The position numbers and the translations under genes were made by a program. From NCBI RefSeq assembly GCF_013387475.1, contig NZ_VWNB01000005.1, positions 62,001 to 126,000 of the forward strand: a stretch of 64,000 nucleotides of DNA, in the 5' to 3' direction. Shown piece by piece: positions 1 through 8,912 of the stretch; position 1 is the first letter of the stretch; each line of letters begins with the position of its first letter. Origin of the DNA: Mariprofundus sp. KV (GTDB lineage: Bacteria > Pseudomonadota > Zetaproteobacteria > Mariprofundales > Mariprofundaceae). The notes under the pieces are model-generated. The model did not search any database. It was not told the DNA's origin and saw nothing but the letters and a program-made list of their open reading frames with translations.

Positions 1-287
1 AACGGGCTGCCAAACTGCCCGAAGTCTCCATTGTTCGCAGTGAAACCCTGATCGCCCGCGACACCGCCACCAGCATGCAGGCCGGCAGCTACTGGGGCGC
101 TATCGAGAGCTATCGCGGCATTATCAGAAGATTGCGTGAACAACCCGGTTATGAGTCTGCGCCGATTGTCGCAACCGGTGGACTGACCGCCCTGCTCAAC
201 AGCGATCTGCCCGAGATTACCCACCATGAACCGTTCCTCACACTTGCCGGACTTCACCTGCTCGCCGATCGCCATTTTCAGCCATAA
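1..287 (+). CDS. coaX: Type III pantothenate kinase, C-terminal part (5' end outside window)
   Basis: The reading frame is open from base 3 to the TAA at 285-287, so only about the last 95 residues are present. CoaX phosphorylates pantothenate in the first step of coenzyme A synthesis in the cytosol. The visible part carries the family's C-terminal ASKHA-fold signatures: DTATSMQAGSYWG (the usual T-x-S-(I/M)-Q-x-G-x-xxG stretch), followed by IVATGGL and then the LTLAGLHLL end. The next gene starts on the last base of the stop codon (TAATG), so the two are probably co-transcribed. The ATP and substrate residues of the N-terminal half cannot be checked. Confidence 0.85.
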   Translation, partial: RAAKLPEVSIVRSETLIARDTATSMQAGSYWGAIESYRGIIRRLREQPGYESAPIVATGGLTALLNSDLPEITHHEPFLTLAGLHLLADRHFQP

Positions 288-1390
288 TGAGTGTAAAAAC
301 AGCCACTATAAATAGCTGTTTGGCAGCCCGCAGGGCAACGGCTATCGTTGCGCCCATGCCGCACGTTCTGCCATCGATAACAGCCCTGTTTTTTTCCACC
401 CTGCTTCTGCTTCCTGCTCCGCTACTGGCTTCAGAGGCCAATAGTGCAGAGAGCCCTTCGGCTATTGTTAATGAGTGCAAACGTATCGGCAACAAACTCG
501 GCAGTGTTTCAACCAGAGAGTGCCTGTCCCATCAACTTCAGGAGAGCGGTGGCACCTCGGTCACCGGTCAGGCGATCATGATCAAGGAGTACCCGCCGCT
601 GGCTGCAAGAGAACCCAAAGCCAGAATCCTGCTGATCGGTGGCACCCACGGTGATGAGTACTCCTCAGTGAGTATCATTTTCAAGTGGATGAAAACGCTC
701 GACATTCACCACTCCGGCCTGTTTCACTGGCATGTCTCACCACTGGTCAATCCCGATGGACTTCTGCAGCGCCCCTCACAGCGCCTGAACGCCAACGGTG
801 TTGATCTTAACCGTAATATGCCCACCCCAGACTGGTACAAGAGCACCAGCGCCTACTGGGAAAAGACCGGCTTTGATAAACGACGCTATCCCGGCACTGC
901 CCCCTTAAGTGAACCGGAATCACGCTGGCTCTATGAGGAGATCCGCACATTCAAACCGCACGCCATTGTCTCCGTACATGCTCCCTACGGCGTACTTGAT
1001 TTCGATGGCCCACCGGTTGGCCCTAATCAGCTGGGCCAGCTGCACCTGCATCTGATCGGCACCTACCCCGGATCCCTCGGCAACAGCGCCGGAGTTCAGC
1101 ATCAGATCCCGGTTATAACGGTTGAACTCCCCCATGCCGGCATCATGCCCTCAGAAGATGAGATCTCGCGCATGTGGATGGATCTGATCAGATGGTTGCG
1201 CCTGAATGTGCCAAAAGAGAAGACCACCAGAGCTTATGCCACCTTTGATGAAACATCGAAACAGCTGATGGCATCTCCTGCAGTCGACACGGGTCAACAG
1301 ACAAAAGCCCCTGCTGCAGCGGCAAAAGCAGCCGCAACAGAGGCAGAGAAGAGTTCAGATATTCACATGAACAGCAGGATCGATAATTGA
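287..1390 (+). CDS. M14-family zinc carboxypeptidase, murein peptide amidase A-like, exported
   Basis: Predicted zinc peptidase that trims peptides, most likely recycled murein peptides. Zinc-site motifs are in order: GGTHGDE (the HxxE pair, about residue 118), NPDG, DLNRN (substrate arginine), SVHAP (third zinc ligand) and VTVELP near 280 (catalytic Glu). A hydrophobic segment followed by LASEA at about residues 28-50 looks like a signal peptide. The better start may therefore be the internal ATG at 356, but neither start has a clear ribosome site. E. coli MpaA is cytoplasmic and shorter, so a periplasmic location would be a difference. The C-terminus is an Ala/Lys-rich tail. It overlaps the flanking genes on both sides, indicating one operon with coaX and the SPOR gene. 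Confidence 0.75.
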   Translation: MSVKTATINSCLAARRATAIVAPMPHVLPSITALFFSTLLLLPAPLLASEANSAESPSAIVNECKRIGNKLGSVSTRECLSHQLQESGGTSVTGQAIMIKEYPPLAAREPKARILLIGGTHGDEYSSVSIIFKWMKTLDIHHSGLFHWHVSPLVNPDGLLQRPSQRLNANGVDLNRNMPTPDWYKSTSAYWEKTGFDKRRYPGTAPLSEPESRWLYEEIRTFKPHAIVSVHAPYGVLDFDGPPVGPNQLGQLHLHLIGTYPGSLGNSAGVQHQIPVITVELPHAGIMPSEDEISRMWMDLIRWLRLNVPKEKTTRAYATFDETSKQLMASPAVDTGQQTKAPAAAAKAAATEAEKSSDIHMNSRIDN

Positions 1391-2628
1391 TGACCAGACC
1401 ATGGATGTTTAACCGTTACAAGGCTCTGGCGCTGGTGATGCTTATGGCTATGGCCACCCCTGTCGACTCGGCAGTCAGCGATCAGCAGCGCGAGAGAGCC
1501 TATCAGCTTCTTCAACAGGGTGAGCATCATGCCGTAACGGCGCTGGCCAGAGGTGATCGTGAGATTCTGCTGGGGCTACTTGCCCTTGAGCAGGGCAAAA
1601 CCAAAAAGGCCATTACTTTTCTCAGCAGCAGCAGTGTTCAGGGTGATCCGGTTGCGGCCATGATCCGGGCAGAGGCCTACCGCCGCCAATCGGTTCAGGC
1701 TGCCACGCGGGCGGGAAATTATGCCCATGCAGTCAATGCCGACATCAGCAGACTCAAAGAGGCAAAACTGAGCGCCGGACTTAATGAGGCAGAGCTTCGT
1801 CTTGAGAAATTTGTTGCAGCCATCGATAAGAAACCAGTTGCAGTCGCTGCAGTTGTCACCCCGGAACCTGTTGAGCAACAGCCCGTCACCACAACGGTCT
1901 GGGTCAACGACAATACCACCCCGCCGGTTTCTGAAGCTATAACGCTGCTGGAGAGCGTAAGTCAGGCGATTGAGAGCTGGCGCAACGACTGGCAATCGCG
2001 TGATGCTGATGCCTACCTGAACCACTATCATCCGGCTTTCTCTAACGACAAACACGATTATGCCTCATGGTCGCAATATAAACGCCGCATCAACCGGAAC
2101 AAAACCTTCATCGAGGTGGATATCTCCAACATCAGGATCGTCAAAGAGATTGCAGAGCGTTCCGATGCCCGTACTGTTATCGTCACCTTCAACCAGAAGT
2201 ATCGCTCAAACAACTTCTCAGCCAACGGCAGCAAACAGCTCTATCTGACCCGCACCAGTGCTGATCAGAACTGGCAGATCCTCTCTGAAGGCAATGTAGG
2301 CAGCAGCCCGCGCAAAGCAGCGGTAAGAGCGCAGGCAGTCACACCAGCATCCAAACCTGCTCAGAGTAGCAATTCAACGCAGTGGGCAATCAATATCGCC
2401 GCCTTTGACACCCGCAGCCATGCCGATGAGATGGCAGCTGGCATCCTCATTGATGGTGAGCAGCAGCCCTTTGTCTCTGCTGTTCCACTGGGAAGCAGAG
2501 AGGTTCACAGGGTGCGCATCGGCATGTTTGCCAGCAAAAGTGAGGCGGTTGATGCGATGATGCAGATCTGTCCACAGCTGGATGTCAGCGACTGTTGGCT
2601 TGAAAACCTGCCCGGCAACGGGAACTAA
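1387..2628 (+). CDS. Exported protein with NTF2/Cds6-like domain and C-terminal SPOR domain
   Basis: 413 aa with an N-terminal signal-like segment (ALALVMLMAMATPVDSA). A helical TPR/Sel1-like stretch follows (about 30-150), then a Pro/Val-rich linker. Next is a domain starting WRNDWQSRDADAYL (about 197-310) that matches the NTF2-like fold found at the C-terminus of some L,D-transpeptidases (Cds6 type). A SPOR domain (about 330-405: QWAINIAAF ... HRVRIGMF) closes the protein. SPOR domains bind denuded glycan strands at division sites, so a periplasmic cell-wall role is likely, in keeping with the upstream murein peptidase. The start overlaps the upstream stop (ATTGATGA). No catalytic residues are recognised. 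Confidence 0.65.
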   Translation: MMTRPWMFNRYKALALVMLMAMATPVDSAVSDQQRERAYQLLQQGEHHAVTALARGDREILLGLLALEQGKTKKAITFLSSSSVQGDPVAAMIRAEAYRRQSVQAATRAGNYAHAVNADISRLKEAKLSAGLNEAELRLEKFVAAIDKKPVAVAAVVTPEPVEQQPVTTTVWVNDNTTPPVSEAITLLESVSQAIESWRNDWQSRDADAYLNHYHPAFSNDKHDYASWSQYKRRINRNKTFIEVDISNIRIVKEIAERSDARTVIVTFNQKYRSNNFSANGSKQLYLTRTSADQNWQILSEGNVGSSPRKAAVRAQAVTPASKPAQSSNSTQWAINIAAFDTRSHADEMAAGILIDGEQQPFVSAVPLGSREVHRVRIGMFASKSEAVDAMMQICPQLDVSDCWLENLPGNGN

Positions 2629-2639
2629 AGTGCAACACC

Positions 2640-4028
2640 ATGGCTAAGTCGATATTTGTCTGTCAGGCCTGTGGTGCCGAACATCGTAAGTGGATTGGTC
2701 AGTGTCCCGACTGTGGTGACTGGAACAGCATCAGTGAGCAGGTGCTCGAAGCGACCAGCCAGCGCATCGGAAGCAAAGGCAAAGCGCTGGCCACCTCCCC
2801 TATTACCGAGATCAACAGTCAATCTTCACCACGCCGCTCTTCCCAAATTCAGGAGCTGGATCGGGTACTTGGTGGCGGCATCGTACCCGGCTCTGCCGTT
2901 CTGATTGGCGGCAATCCCGGCATCGGCAAATCAACCCTGCTGCTGCAGGCTGCAGCCAGGCTGGCTGCCAACAGTAGTAAACCGGTTCTCTATATTACCG
3001 GCGAGGAGTCGATTCAGCAGGTTCACCTGCGCGGTGAACGCATCGATGCAATTCACAAAAACCTGCTACTGGTCTCGGCATGTGAGCTGGAGTCGATGCT
3101 CGCTACGATTGATCAGATTAAACCGGAAACGGTGGTCGTGGACTCGATTCAAACCACCGTCAGCAACCGCCTGACCAGTGCGCCGGGAACGGTGTCGCAG
3201 GTACGCGATTGTGCTGCTGCACTAATCCAAAATGCCAAACGCATCGGTCACGCCCTGATTCTGGTTGGTCATGTCACCAAGGATGGTGCGCTGGCAGGTC
3301 CGCGTGTATTAGAACATATGGTGGATGCGGTCATCTATTTCGAAGGTGATCACGGTCATGCCCACCGCATCTTGCGCGCCGTGAAAAACCGCTTCGGTCC
3401 GGCCGGTGAGATCGGCGTTTTCGAGATGACCGATCGCGGCCTGATCGGAATCCGCGACGCCTCCCGTCTGTTTCTGGCTGAGCGCAGTGCCGATACACCG
3501 GGCTCTGTCGTACTGGCCTGTATGGAGGGAACGCGCCCGCTGCTGGTGGAGGTGCAGGCGCTGGTCGCCCCTACCGTCTATGCTACCCCGAAACGTTCGG
3601 CTGTCGGCCTTGATACAGGCCGTGTGGCCATGCTTACAGCTGTACTGGAGCGTCGAATAGGGCTGCCGCTCTCCCAGTATGATGTCTATATCAATATAGC
3701 CGGTGGCGCGCGCATTGCCGAGCCGGCTGCTGATCTGGCGGTCATGCTGGCGATGGTCTCAGCCTTTCAGGAGAGAGCCGTTGCTGCTGATGTGGCACTG
3801 TTTGGCGAAGTCGGTCTTACCGGTGAGGTACGACCGGTTGGACAGCCTGAATCACGCGTCAAAGAGGCGGTGAATCTGGGCTTTACCCATCTGGTACTGC
3901 CGAGAGAGAATCACCAGAGGGTGCAGAAGGCAAATATCATTGCTAACATACGCGACGAAAGTGCTTCACCACTGCATTTGACAGCTGTTAAACACCTGTC
4001 CGATGCCGTGCAGAAGTTATTGACCTGA
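2640..4028 (+). CDS. radA: DNA repair protein RadA/Sms
   Basis: RecA-like ATPase that promotes branch migration in recombination intermediates. The N-terminal C4 zinc finger (CQACG ... CPDCG, about residues 9-25) is intact. The Walker A is GGNPGIGKST (about 91), the family-specific KNRFG motif sits near 254, and the C-terminal Lon-protease-like domain lacks a protease active site, as in the family. The length of 462 aa is typical. Start ATG at 2640 lies 11 bp after the preceding stop. Followed by cvpA and purF in the same direction. Confidence 0.96.
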   Translation: MAKSIFVCQACGAEHRKWIGQCPDCGDWNSISEQVLEATSQRIGSKGKALATSPITEINSQSSPRRSSQIQELDRVLGGGIVPGSAVLIGGNPGIGKSTLLLQAAARLAANSSKPVLYITGEESIQQVHLRGERIDAIHKNLLLVSACELESMLATIDQIKPETVVVDSIQTTVSNRLTSAPGTVSQVRDCAAALIQNAKRIGHALILVGHVTKDGALAGPRVLEHMVDAVIYFEGDHGHAHRILRAVKNRFGPAGEIGVFEMTDRGLIGIRDASRLFLAERSADTPGSVVLACMEGTRPLLVEVQALVAPTVYATPKRSAVGLDTGRVAMLTAVLERRIGLPLSQYDVYINIAGGARIAEPAADLAVMLAMVSAFQERAVAADVALFGEVGLTGEVRPVGQPESRVKEAVNLGFTHLVLPRENHQRVQKANIIANIRDESASPLHLTAVKHLSDAVQKLLT

Positions 4029-4061
4029 AAGGATTCAGGTGCGGATTAACAGAGGCCAACA

Positions 4062-4655
4062 TTGAATTTTGTTGATTATATTCTGATTGCAATCGTCGGA
4101 CTCTCGATGGTCCTGTCGCTCTGGCGCGGTTTTGTGCGCGAAGTGATCTCCCTGATCGGACTGGTGCTGGCATTTCTGGCAGCCAGCCGCCTCTCCGGCA
4201 CTACCGGTGACTTCCTCGGTCAGTGGATCGGCAATGCCACCGTCGCCGATATCGCAGGTTTCGCACTTATTTTTATCATTGTCATGATCGTCGTCGGTCT
4301 GATCGGCGCGGTTATCCGCAAGCTGGTTGATATGGCTGCCCTGACGGCAACCGACCGCACACTGGGCATCTTCTTCGGTGCAGCCCGTGGTATGCTGCTG
4401 ATTGCACTGGCCTTTCTTGTCTACACCTCCTACGCCAAACCGGAATCACCCTGGTTGAAAAACAGCATGCTCACCCCCTATGCGATTGAGCTTGGTGATA
4501 TGCTCGGCGGTGTGATCCCTGAAGGTTACCCATTCTCCAGACAGGGCTCTGCAAAGAAACCCAGCCCGCAAAACAGCAGTGCCCGCATGAAAGATCTGAT
4601 TCCTGTGAAAGATAAACAGGCACTGAAAGCTATTCTTGAAAACAGTACAAAATGA
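4062..4655 (+). CDS. cvpA: CvpA family membrane protein
   Basis: Four predicted membrane helices (residues about 5-25, 28-48, 65-90, 103-125) and the family's N-terminal (N/D)xVDYxxxxIxxxSxxxxxxRGFVREV signature (residues 2-30) identify CvpA, required for colicin V production and envelope robustness in E. coli. Start is TTG with an AGAGG-like ribosome site just upstream. No in-frame ATG precedes the conserved N-terminus. It sits directly before purF, the same order as in E. coli. The soluble tail after about residue 150 is Ser/Lys-rich. Confidence 0.9.
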   Translation: MNFVDYILIAIVGLSMVLSLWRGFVREVISLIGLVLAFLAASRLSGTTGDFLGQWIGNATVADIAGFALIFIIVMIVVGLIGAVIRKLVDMAALTATDRTLGIFFGAARGMLLIALAFLVYTSYAKPESPWLKNSMLTPYAIELGDMLGGVIPEGYPFSRQGSAKKPSPQNSSARMKDLIPVKDKQALKAILENSTK

Positions 4656-4662
4656 GGCAGCA

Positions 4663-6096
4663 ATGAGCGTTGAACGCGATAAGAACGATCATTTTCACGA
4701 CGAATGCGGTGTATTTGGCGTATTCGATCACCCGGAAGCGGCCAACCTGACCTACCTGGGTCTCTATGCGCAGCAGCATCGTGGTCAGGAGTCTGCCGGT
4801 ATCGTCTGCACCGATGGCCACAGCTTTCACAGCCATCGCGGCATGGGGCTTGTCGCTGATATCTTCCATAAATCCGAGATCAAGGAGCTCACCGGCAGGC
4901 ACGGCATCGGCCATGTGCGTTACTCCACATCCGGTGATTCAGGACTACGCAACTGTCAGCCCTTCTCTTTTGAATACGCCCATGGCGGTATCGCCATGTG
5001 CCATAACGGCAACATCGTTAATGCGCCGGAGCTGCGTAAACAGCTTGAGGAGCAGGGTTCAATCTTTCAGTCCACATCCGATACTGAGGTGCTGATTCAT
5101 CTGGTTGCGCGCAGTAAAGCAGCAACCATGCCTGAGCGCCTCTCCGAAGCTGTCAGGCAGCTGGCCGGTGGTTTCTCGCTGCTTGTGCTGGTCGAGAAGC
5201 GTCTGGTTGGCGTACGCGACCGTGATGGCATCCGTCCGCTGGTGCTCGGCAAGCTCGATGATTCATGGATACTGGCTTCTGAGACCTGCGCCTTTGATCT
5301 GATCGGCGCCAAATATGTGCGCGATGTTGAACCGGGTGAGATGGTCGTCATCGAAGAGAATAGCCTGACCAGCTACAAACCACTGGGTAACGACTGCAAA
5401 CCCCACTTCTGTGTCTTCGAATATGTCTATTTCGCACGCCCTGACTCCACGCTGGAGGGGGTTAATGTCTACAAGGCGCGCTATCAGATTGGCGTGGAGC
5501 TGGCCAAAGAGTCACCGGCCGAGGCCGATCTGGTGATACCTGTGCCCGACTCCGGCGTGCCACCGGCGATGGGTTTTGCGGAAGCCTCCGGCATTCCGTT
5601 CCAGATGGGACTGATCCGTAACCACTATGTGGGACGCACCTTTATTGAGCCGAAACAGTCGATCCGTAACTTCGGCGTCAAACTGAAACTCAACCCCAAC
5701 CGTGAACTGATCAGGGGCAAACGCGTGGTACTGGTGGATGACTCCATTGTACGCGGCACCACCAGCCGCAAAATCGTTGAGATGGTTCGTGCTGCCGGCG
5801 CAGCCGAAATCCACATGCGCATATCAAGTCCGCCAACCAAACACTCCTGCTTCTACGGTGTGGATACACCCGATGCTGATGAGTTGATGGCCAACAAGAT
5901 GGATCTGGAAGAGATGCGCAAAGCGATCGGTGCCGACTCGCTCGCTTTTGTCAGCTTTGATGGCATGTACCGTGCAGTTGGCAAGCCAAGAGAGAGTCAT
6001 TGCGACGCCTGTTTCTCCGGTGTTTACCCCGTCGCCATTGAAGGGCCGCGTTCGCCACAGCTCTCACTACTGAAGATCCTTAACAAAAAACAATGA
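4663..6096 (+). CDS. purF: Amidophosphoribosyltransferase
   Basis: Catalyses the first committed step of purine synthesis (PRPP + glutamine to phosphoribosylamine). The ATG at 4663 is chosen because GAGGC sits just upstream and cvpA ends at 4655. An upstream in-frame ATG at 4636 would overlap cvpA. The catalytic Cys is in DECGVFG after a 14-residue propeptide, so N-terminal processing is expected. QQHRGQESAG, the GHVRYSTSG glutaminase motif and the PRPP-binding VVLVDDSIVRGTTS loop (about 350) are all present. The stop overlaps the next start by 4 bp. Confidence 0.97.
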   Translation: MSVERDKNDHFHDECGVFGVFDHPEAANLTYLGLYAQQHRGQESAGIVCTDGHSFHSHRGMGLVADIFHKSEIKELTGRHGIGHVRYSTSGDSGLRNCQPFSFEYAHGGIAMCHNGNIVNAPELRKQLEEQGSIFQSTSDTEVLIHLVARSKAATMPERLSEAVRQLAGGFSLLVLVEKRLVGVRDRDGIRPLVLGKLDDSWILASETCAFDLIGAKYVRDVEPGEMVVIEENSLTSYKPLGNDCKPHFCVFEYVYFARPDSTLEGVNVYKARYQIGVELAKESPAEADLVIPVPDSGVPPAMGFAEASGIPFQMGLIRNHYVGRTFIEPKQSIRNFGVKLKLNPNRELIRGKRVVLVDDSIVRGTTSRKIVEMVRAAGAAEIHMRISSPPTKHSCFYGVDTPDADELMANKMDLEEMRKAIGADSLAFVSFDGMYRAVGKPRESHCDACFSGVYPVAIEGPRSPQLSLLKILNKKQ

Positions 6097-6800
6097 GCCA
6101 GCGGCCGACGGTCGTTCTGATTCACGGCCTGTTTGGTTTCAGAAAACTGTTTTGGCTTGAATATTTCAAAAACGTCCGCCAGCTCTATGAGAGCATGGGA
6201 TTAAGGGTTATTGTACCCGGCCTGCCGTGGGCAGGCTCCCTTGAAATGCGTGCTTACGCCCTTGCCCGGCAACTTGAGCATGAACCCGGACCTCTGCATC
6301 TGCTTGGCCACTCCATGGGCGGCCTTGATGCCCGCTACTGGATCAATCATCTCGGCGGCGCAACAAAGGTGGCAAGCCTGACCACACTGGTCACTCCGCA
6401 CCGTGGCTCACCTGCTGCAGATCTGATCTGCAGCTCCTTCTCCCCGTTCCGCCTATTTGCCGGCGTTCGCTCCCTGACCACTGACAACATCAACCGCTTC
6501 AACGCCCGAACACCTGATCTGCCGCACATCATCTGCCGCAGCTATAGCGCAGCTCGCCCACTGCATGAGCTACCCTGGATTGTGCGTCGTTATGGCCGCT
6601 TTATTCAGCAGATCGAGGGGGATAATGACGCTCAGGTGTCAGTAAATTCGGCAACATGGGGGGAACACATCGCCACCCTTCCCTGTGACCACTATGAGAC
6701 GATCTTTCTTAATCTCTGGTTTAACCCCTTCAAGAGCAGAAATAAATTCGACCCTATGCCTGTCTACCGCCAAACCGCAGAGTGGGTTCTGGCACAGTAG
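6093..6800 (+). CDS. Alpha/beta-hydrolase, triacylglycerol lipase-like
   Basis: 235 aa. VVLIHGLFGF gives the oxyanion-hole HG motif (about residue 9), and GHSMGGLDAR (about 74) is the nucleophile elbow with catalytic Ser. A downstream Asp (EGDNDAQV, about 180) and His (CDHYET, about 198) complete a plausible triad. The pattern resembles bacterial lipases of the LipA/PHB-depolymerase group, but no signal peptide is seen, so it may act in the cytosol. It overlaps purF by 4 bp. Substrate unknown. Confidence 0.7.
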   Translation: MSQRPTVVLIHGLFGFRKLFWLEYFKNVRQLYESMGLRVIVPGLPWAGSLEMRAYALARQLEHEPGPLHLLGHSMGGLDARYWINHLGGATKVASLTTLVTPHRGSPAADLICSSFSPFRLFAGVRSLTTDNINRFNARTPDLPHIICRSYSAARPLHELPWIVRRYGRFIQQIEGDNDAQVSVNSATWGEHIATLPCDHYETIFLNLWFNPFKSRNKFDPMPVYRQTAEWVLAQ

Positions 6801-6817
6801 TGCCAGGCAGTAATAAT

Positions 6818-6845
6818 CTATAAGAGAATACCTATAAGAGAATAC
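6818..6845. repeat. Tandem 14-bp repeat, two copies
   Basis: CTATAAGAGAATAC occurs twice back to back between the convergent lipase and SH3 genes. It is probably a replication-slippage product, and no terminator T-run is attached to it. Confidence 0.6.
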
Positions 6846-6881
6846 CCTTATGCCAGTGAATGACGAAATCAGCTGCTGTTG

Positions 6882-7745
6882 CTACTCTTCTGAGACTACG
6901 GGTTTTGGCTCAACGAACAGACCTTCATAGGCCCAACCCTCTCTGCCGTCATGCAAACGGATCTGGTGCCAGCCCCACTTTGTATCAAGCTTGGTGACCA
7001 CATCCCCCTTGTTGACCGTGAACAGGACATCCCCTTTTGCGCTCGGCTTACTTCTGACGTTACCGACATAGTTCATCACGGTTAGCGTCTCGCCACCCTC
7101 TGCTGTGGGTGAAACAACTGCAGGATCAGGGGAAACGATCTTTTCCGCGACCGCTGTTTCAGCAACCAGGGTTTCAGTAACCGCAACTTTAACGACCTCT
7201 CTTTCCACAACAGGTGAAACGGTAGAGTTCTGCATAACAGGAAGCACTTCAGCCGCAGGCCAGGTGATCCAGAGAAGCAGCGCGGCAAGCGCCACACCGA
7301 TCAGACCCTGCCTGAGTATGTAGGATTTAGAGCTCTGATCTGCATGCTCCTTCACATTGAGTTCGCGGATCCTGTAGACCCCGAACTCCTCCTCAATCGA
7401 GCGTATCACTTCAGCAGCCTTCTCTTCGCCGATACTCTCCTCAAGATATAACACCTCTGAAGCAGGCAGCAGCTCTTCCACAAGCAATTCTCCACTTAGT
7501 GCCTCAGGCGCTCTGTGCAGATCATCAGCAAGATTTTGCTGCTGCTCTTTGGCAAAGGCCTCCACCCGTTCATGCAAGCGGTGCATAAAGTGATCCAGTC
7601 GGTACTGCAGCTCTACATCACCGTCTCGCCCCGAGAGGAGCTCCTTCTCACTGGAGATAAAATCATCAAGATGCGCCTTTAGCCGTTTTTTTCTATCCGC
7701 ATCGTTATGCAAGTGATGCGATCCATCCATTGTTACACTACTCAT
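6882..7745 (-). CDS. Single-pass membrane protein with C-terminal bacterial SH3 domain
   Basis: About 287 aa from the ATG at 7745, chosen because GAGGTGA lies 5 bp upstream. An in-frame ATG at 7799 has no such site. The N-terminal half is acidic, helical and likely cytoplasmic. One TM segment (LIGVALAALLLWITW, near residue 150) is followed by a Val/Glu-rich linker and an SH3b domain (about 220-280: NVRSKPSAKGDVLFTVNKGD ... GREGWAY). Such domains usually bind peptidoglycan or adaptor ligands, so the SH3 end probably lies in the periplasm. No enzymatic motif. Partner unknown. Confidence 0.6.
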   Translation of the reverse strand: MSSVTMDGSHHLHNDADRKKRLKAHLDDFISSEKELLSGRDGDVELQYRLDHFMHRLHERVEAFAKEQQQNLADDLHRAPEALSGELLVEELLPASEVLYLEESIGEEKAAEVIRSIEEEFGVYRIRELNVKEHADQSSKSYILRQGLIGVALAALLLWITWPAAEVLPVMQNSTVSPVVEREVVKVAVTETLVAETAVAEKIVSPDPAVVSPTAEGGETLTVMNYVGNVRSKPSAKGDVLFTVNKGDVVTKLDTKWGWHQIRLHDGREGWAYEGLFVEPKPVVSEE

Positions 7746-7868
7746 GCCGGTCACCTCGCTGCGGTGTTTAAGGAAACGCTTATTTTTCAGCGTACCCATA
7801 AGCTGAGAGATTAGGCGGCCGACCCTATTGAAGCTGTGACCTGCAGCATATTAGATAGACCTCTTTAT

Positions 7869-8438
7869 TTAATGATTTTTCCGATTCTGCTTCAGATATC
7901 GGGGTGACCATGTATAACTGTCACTGTTTATATCAATCCAATAGAGATCACCGGAGTAGCGCCAGCCATCGAGTACGATACCCGATGAAAACGGTGCCCC
8001 TTTGAAGGTGACTACCACCGATGAGTGTTCGCGAAGATCGCTGTTACGATGAGCCACGGCAGAGTGAAAATCGAAATACTCGGATTTCAGACTCTGCATC
8101 TTTTGTAGCAGATCATCAGTCCAGTGAAAGCAGAGGCCACGCTGCCTGATACCAAGATTGACCAGCAGGTTATGCTGACGTGGAGAGCCGGTTATCCTGT
8201 AAATTTTGGCCAGCTCGCTGCTATATTCAATAGCTGTCTCTGCGACCAGAGCGGCAGCGTCAGGGTTGATCGAGCTGTGCAGCTGCAGAAGGTCGTGACT
8301 TAGCAGCTCAACCTTCTGCTCTATCCGGTCACTGCTCAGCGGCTGAGGCGCCGCACACCCTGAGATGATAAGAAACAGCAGTGGTAACACTGATGCAAAC
8401 ACTCTGGTCAACCTGCCAATCCTCCCCCTGCTTAACAA
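7869..8438 (-). CDS. Putative lipoprotein of unknown function
   Basis: 189 aa with a basic N-terminus, a hydrophobic stretch and a lipobox-like LIISGC ending at about Cys28, so probably a lipid-anchored periplasmic protein. No domain recognised. A conserved-looking C-terminal part (VVVTFKGAPFSSGIVLDGWR) resembles a small beta domain. It shares orientation with the downstream SH3 protein and may form a two-gene envelope unit with it. Confidence 0.55.
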   Translation of the reverse strand: MLSRGRIGRLTRVFASVLPLLFLIISGCAAPQPLSSDRIEQKVELLSHDLLQLHSSINPDAAALVAETAIEYSSELAKIYRITGSPRQHNLLVNLGIRQRGLCFHWTDDLLQKMQSLKSEYFDFHSAVAHRNSDLREHSSVVVTFKGAPFSSGIVLDGWRYSGDLYWIDINSDSYTWSPRYLKQNRKNH

Positions 8439-8630
8439 TCGCGATGCGCCACACTAGCAGAATTCCCAGACAAGCTTACAGGTGGAGTCGAACCCATATT
8501 ATGGCTATGCTTCGCAGCGATTTGAATTTGAAACCGGATAATCCCGCAGATGCTGTTTTTTCATGCTGTGATTATCTTTTTTATATCACGCACTGGAAAA
8601 GTCCCATCTGCGTTGATGAGAGGCAAGAGA

Positions 8631-8909
8631 ATGGAAATTGATGTAAGAAAAGTGGCGATGCTCTCACGCATCCGCCTGACCGATGATGAGGCTGCAGAAC
8701 TTGGCCCTCAACTCTCCAGTATCCTTGGTTATGTTGAACAGCTGGGCAAGGTAGACACCGATGGTGTCCCGCCCACTGCTCACCCGCATGATGCCGCCAT
8801 GCCACTACGCGCCAATGTTGTGACCAATGGCAACCGTCGCGAAGAGCTGCAGGCTCCTGCCCCCAAAACAGAATCAGGCCTCTACGTTGTGCCGAAGGTG
8901 ATCGAATAA
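8631..8909 (+). CDS. gatC: Asp-tRNA(Asn)/Glu-tRNA(Gln) amidotransferase subunit C
   Basis: 92 aa from the ATG at 8631, preceded by GAGAGGCAAGAG. Upstream in-frame ATGs would add a non-conserved tail. Matches GatC: VRKVAMLSRIRLTDDE at the start and PKTESGLYVVPKVIE at the end. GatC wraps the A and B subunits together. First gene of gatC-gatA-gatB, all within 4 bp of each other. The presence of GatCAB implies that Gln-tRNA and/or Asn-tRNA is made by transamidation. Confidence 0.95.
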   Translation: MEIDVRKVAMLSRIRLTDDEAAELGPQLSSILGYVEQLGKVDTDGVPPTAHPHDAAMPLRANVVTNGNRREELQAPAPKTESGLYVVPKVIE

Positions 8910-8912
8910 ACC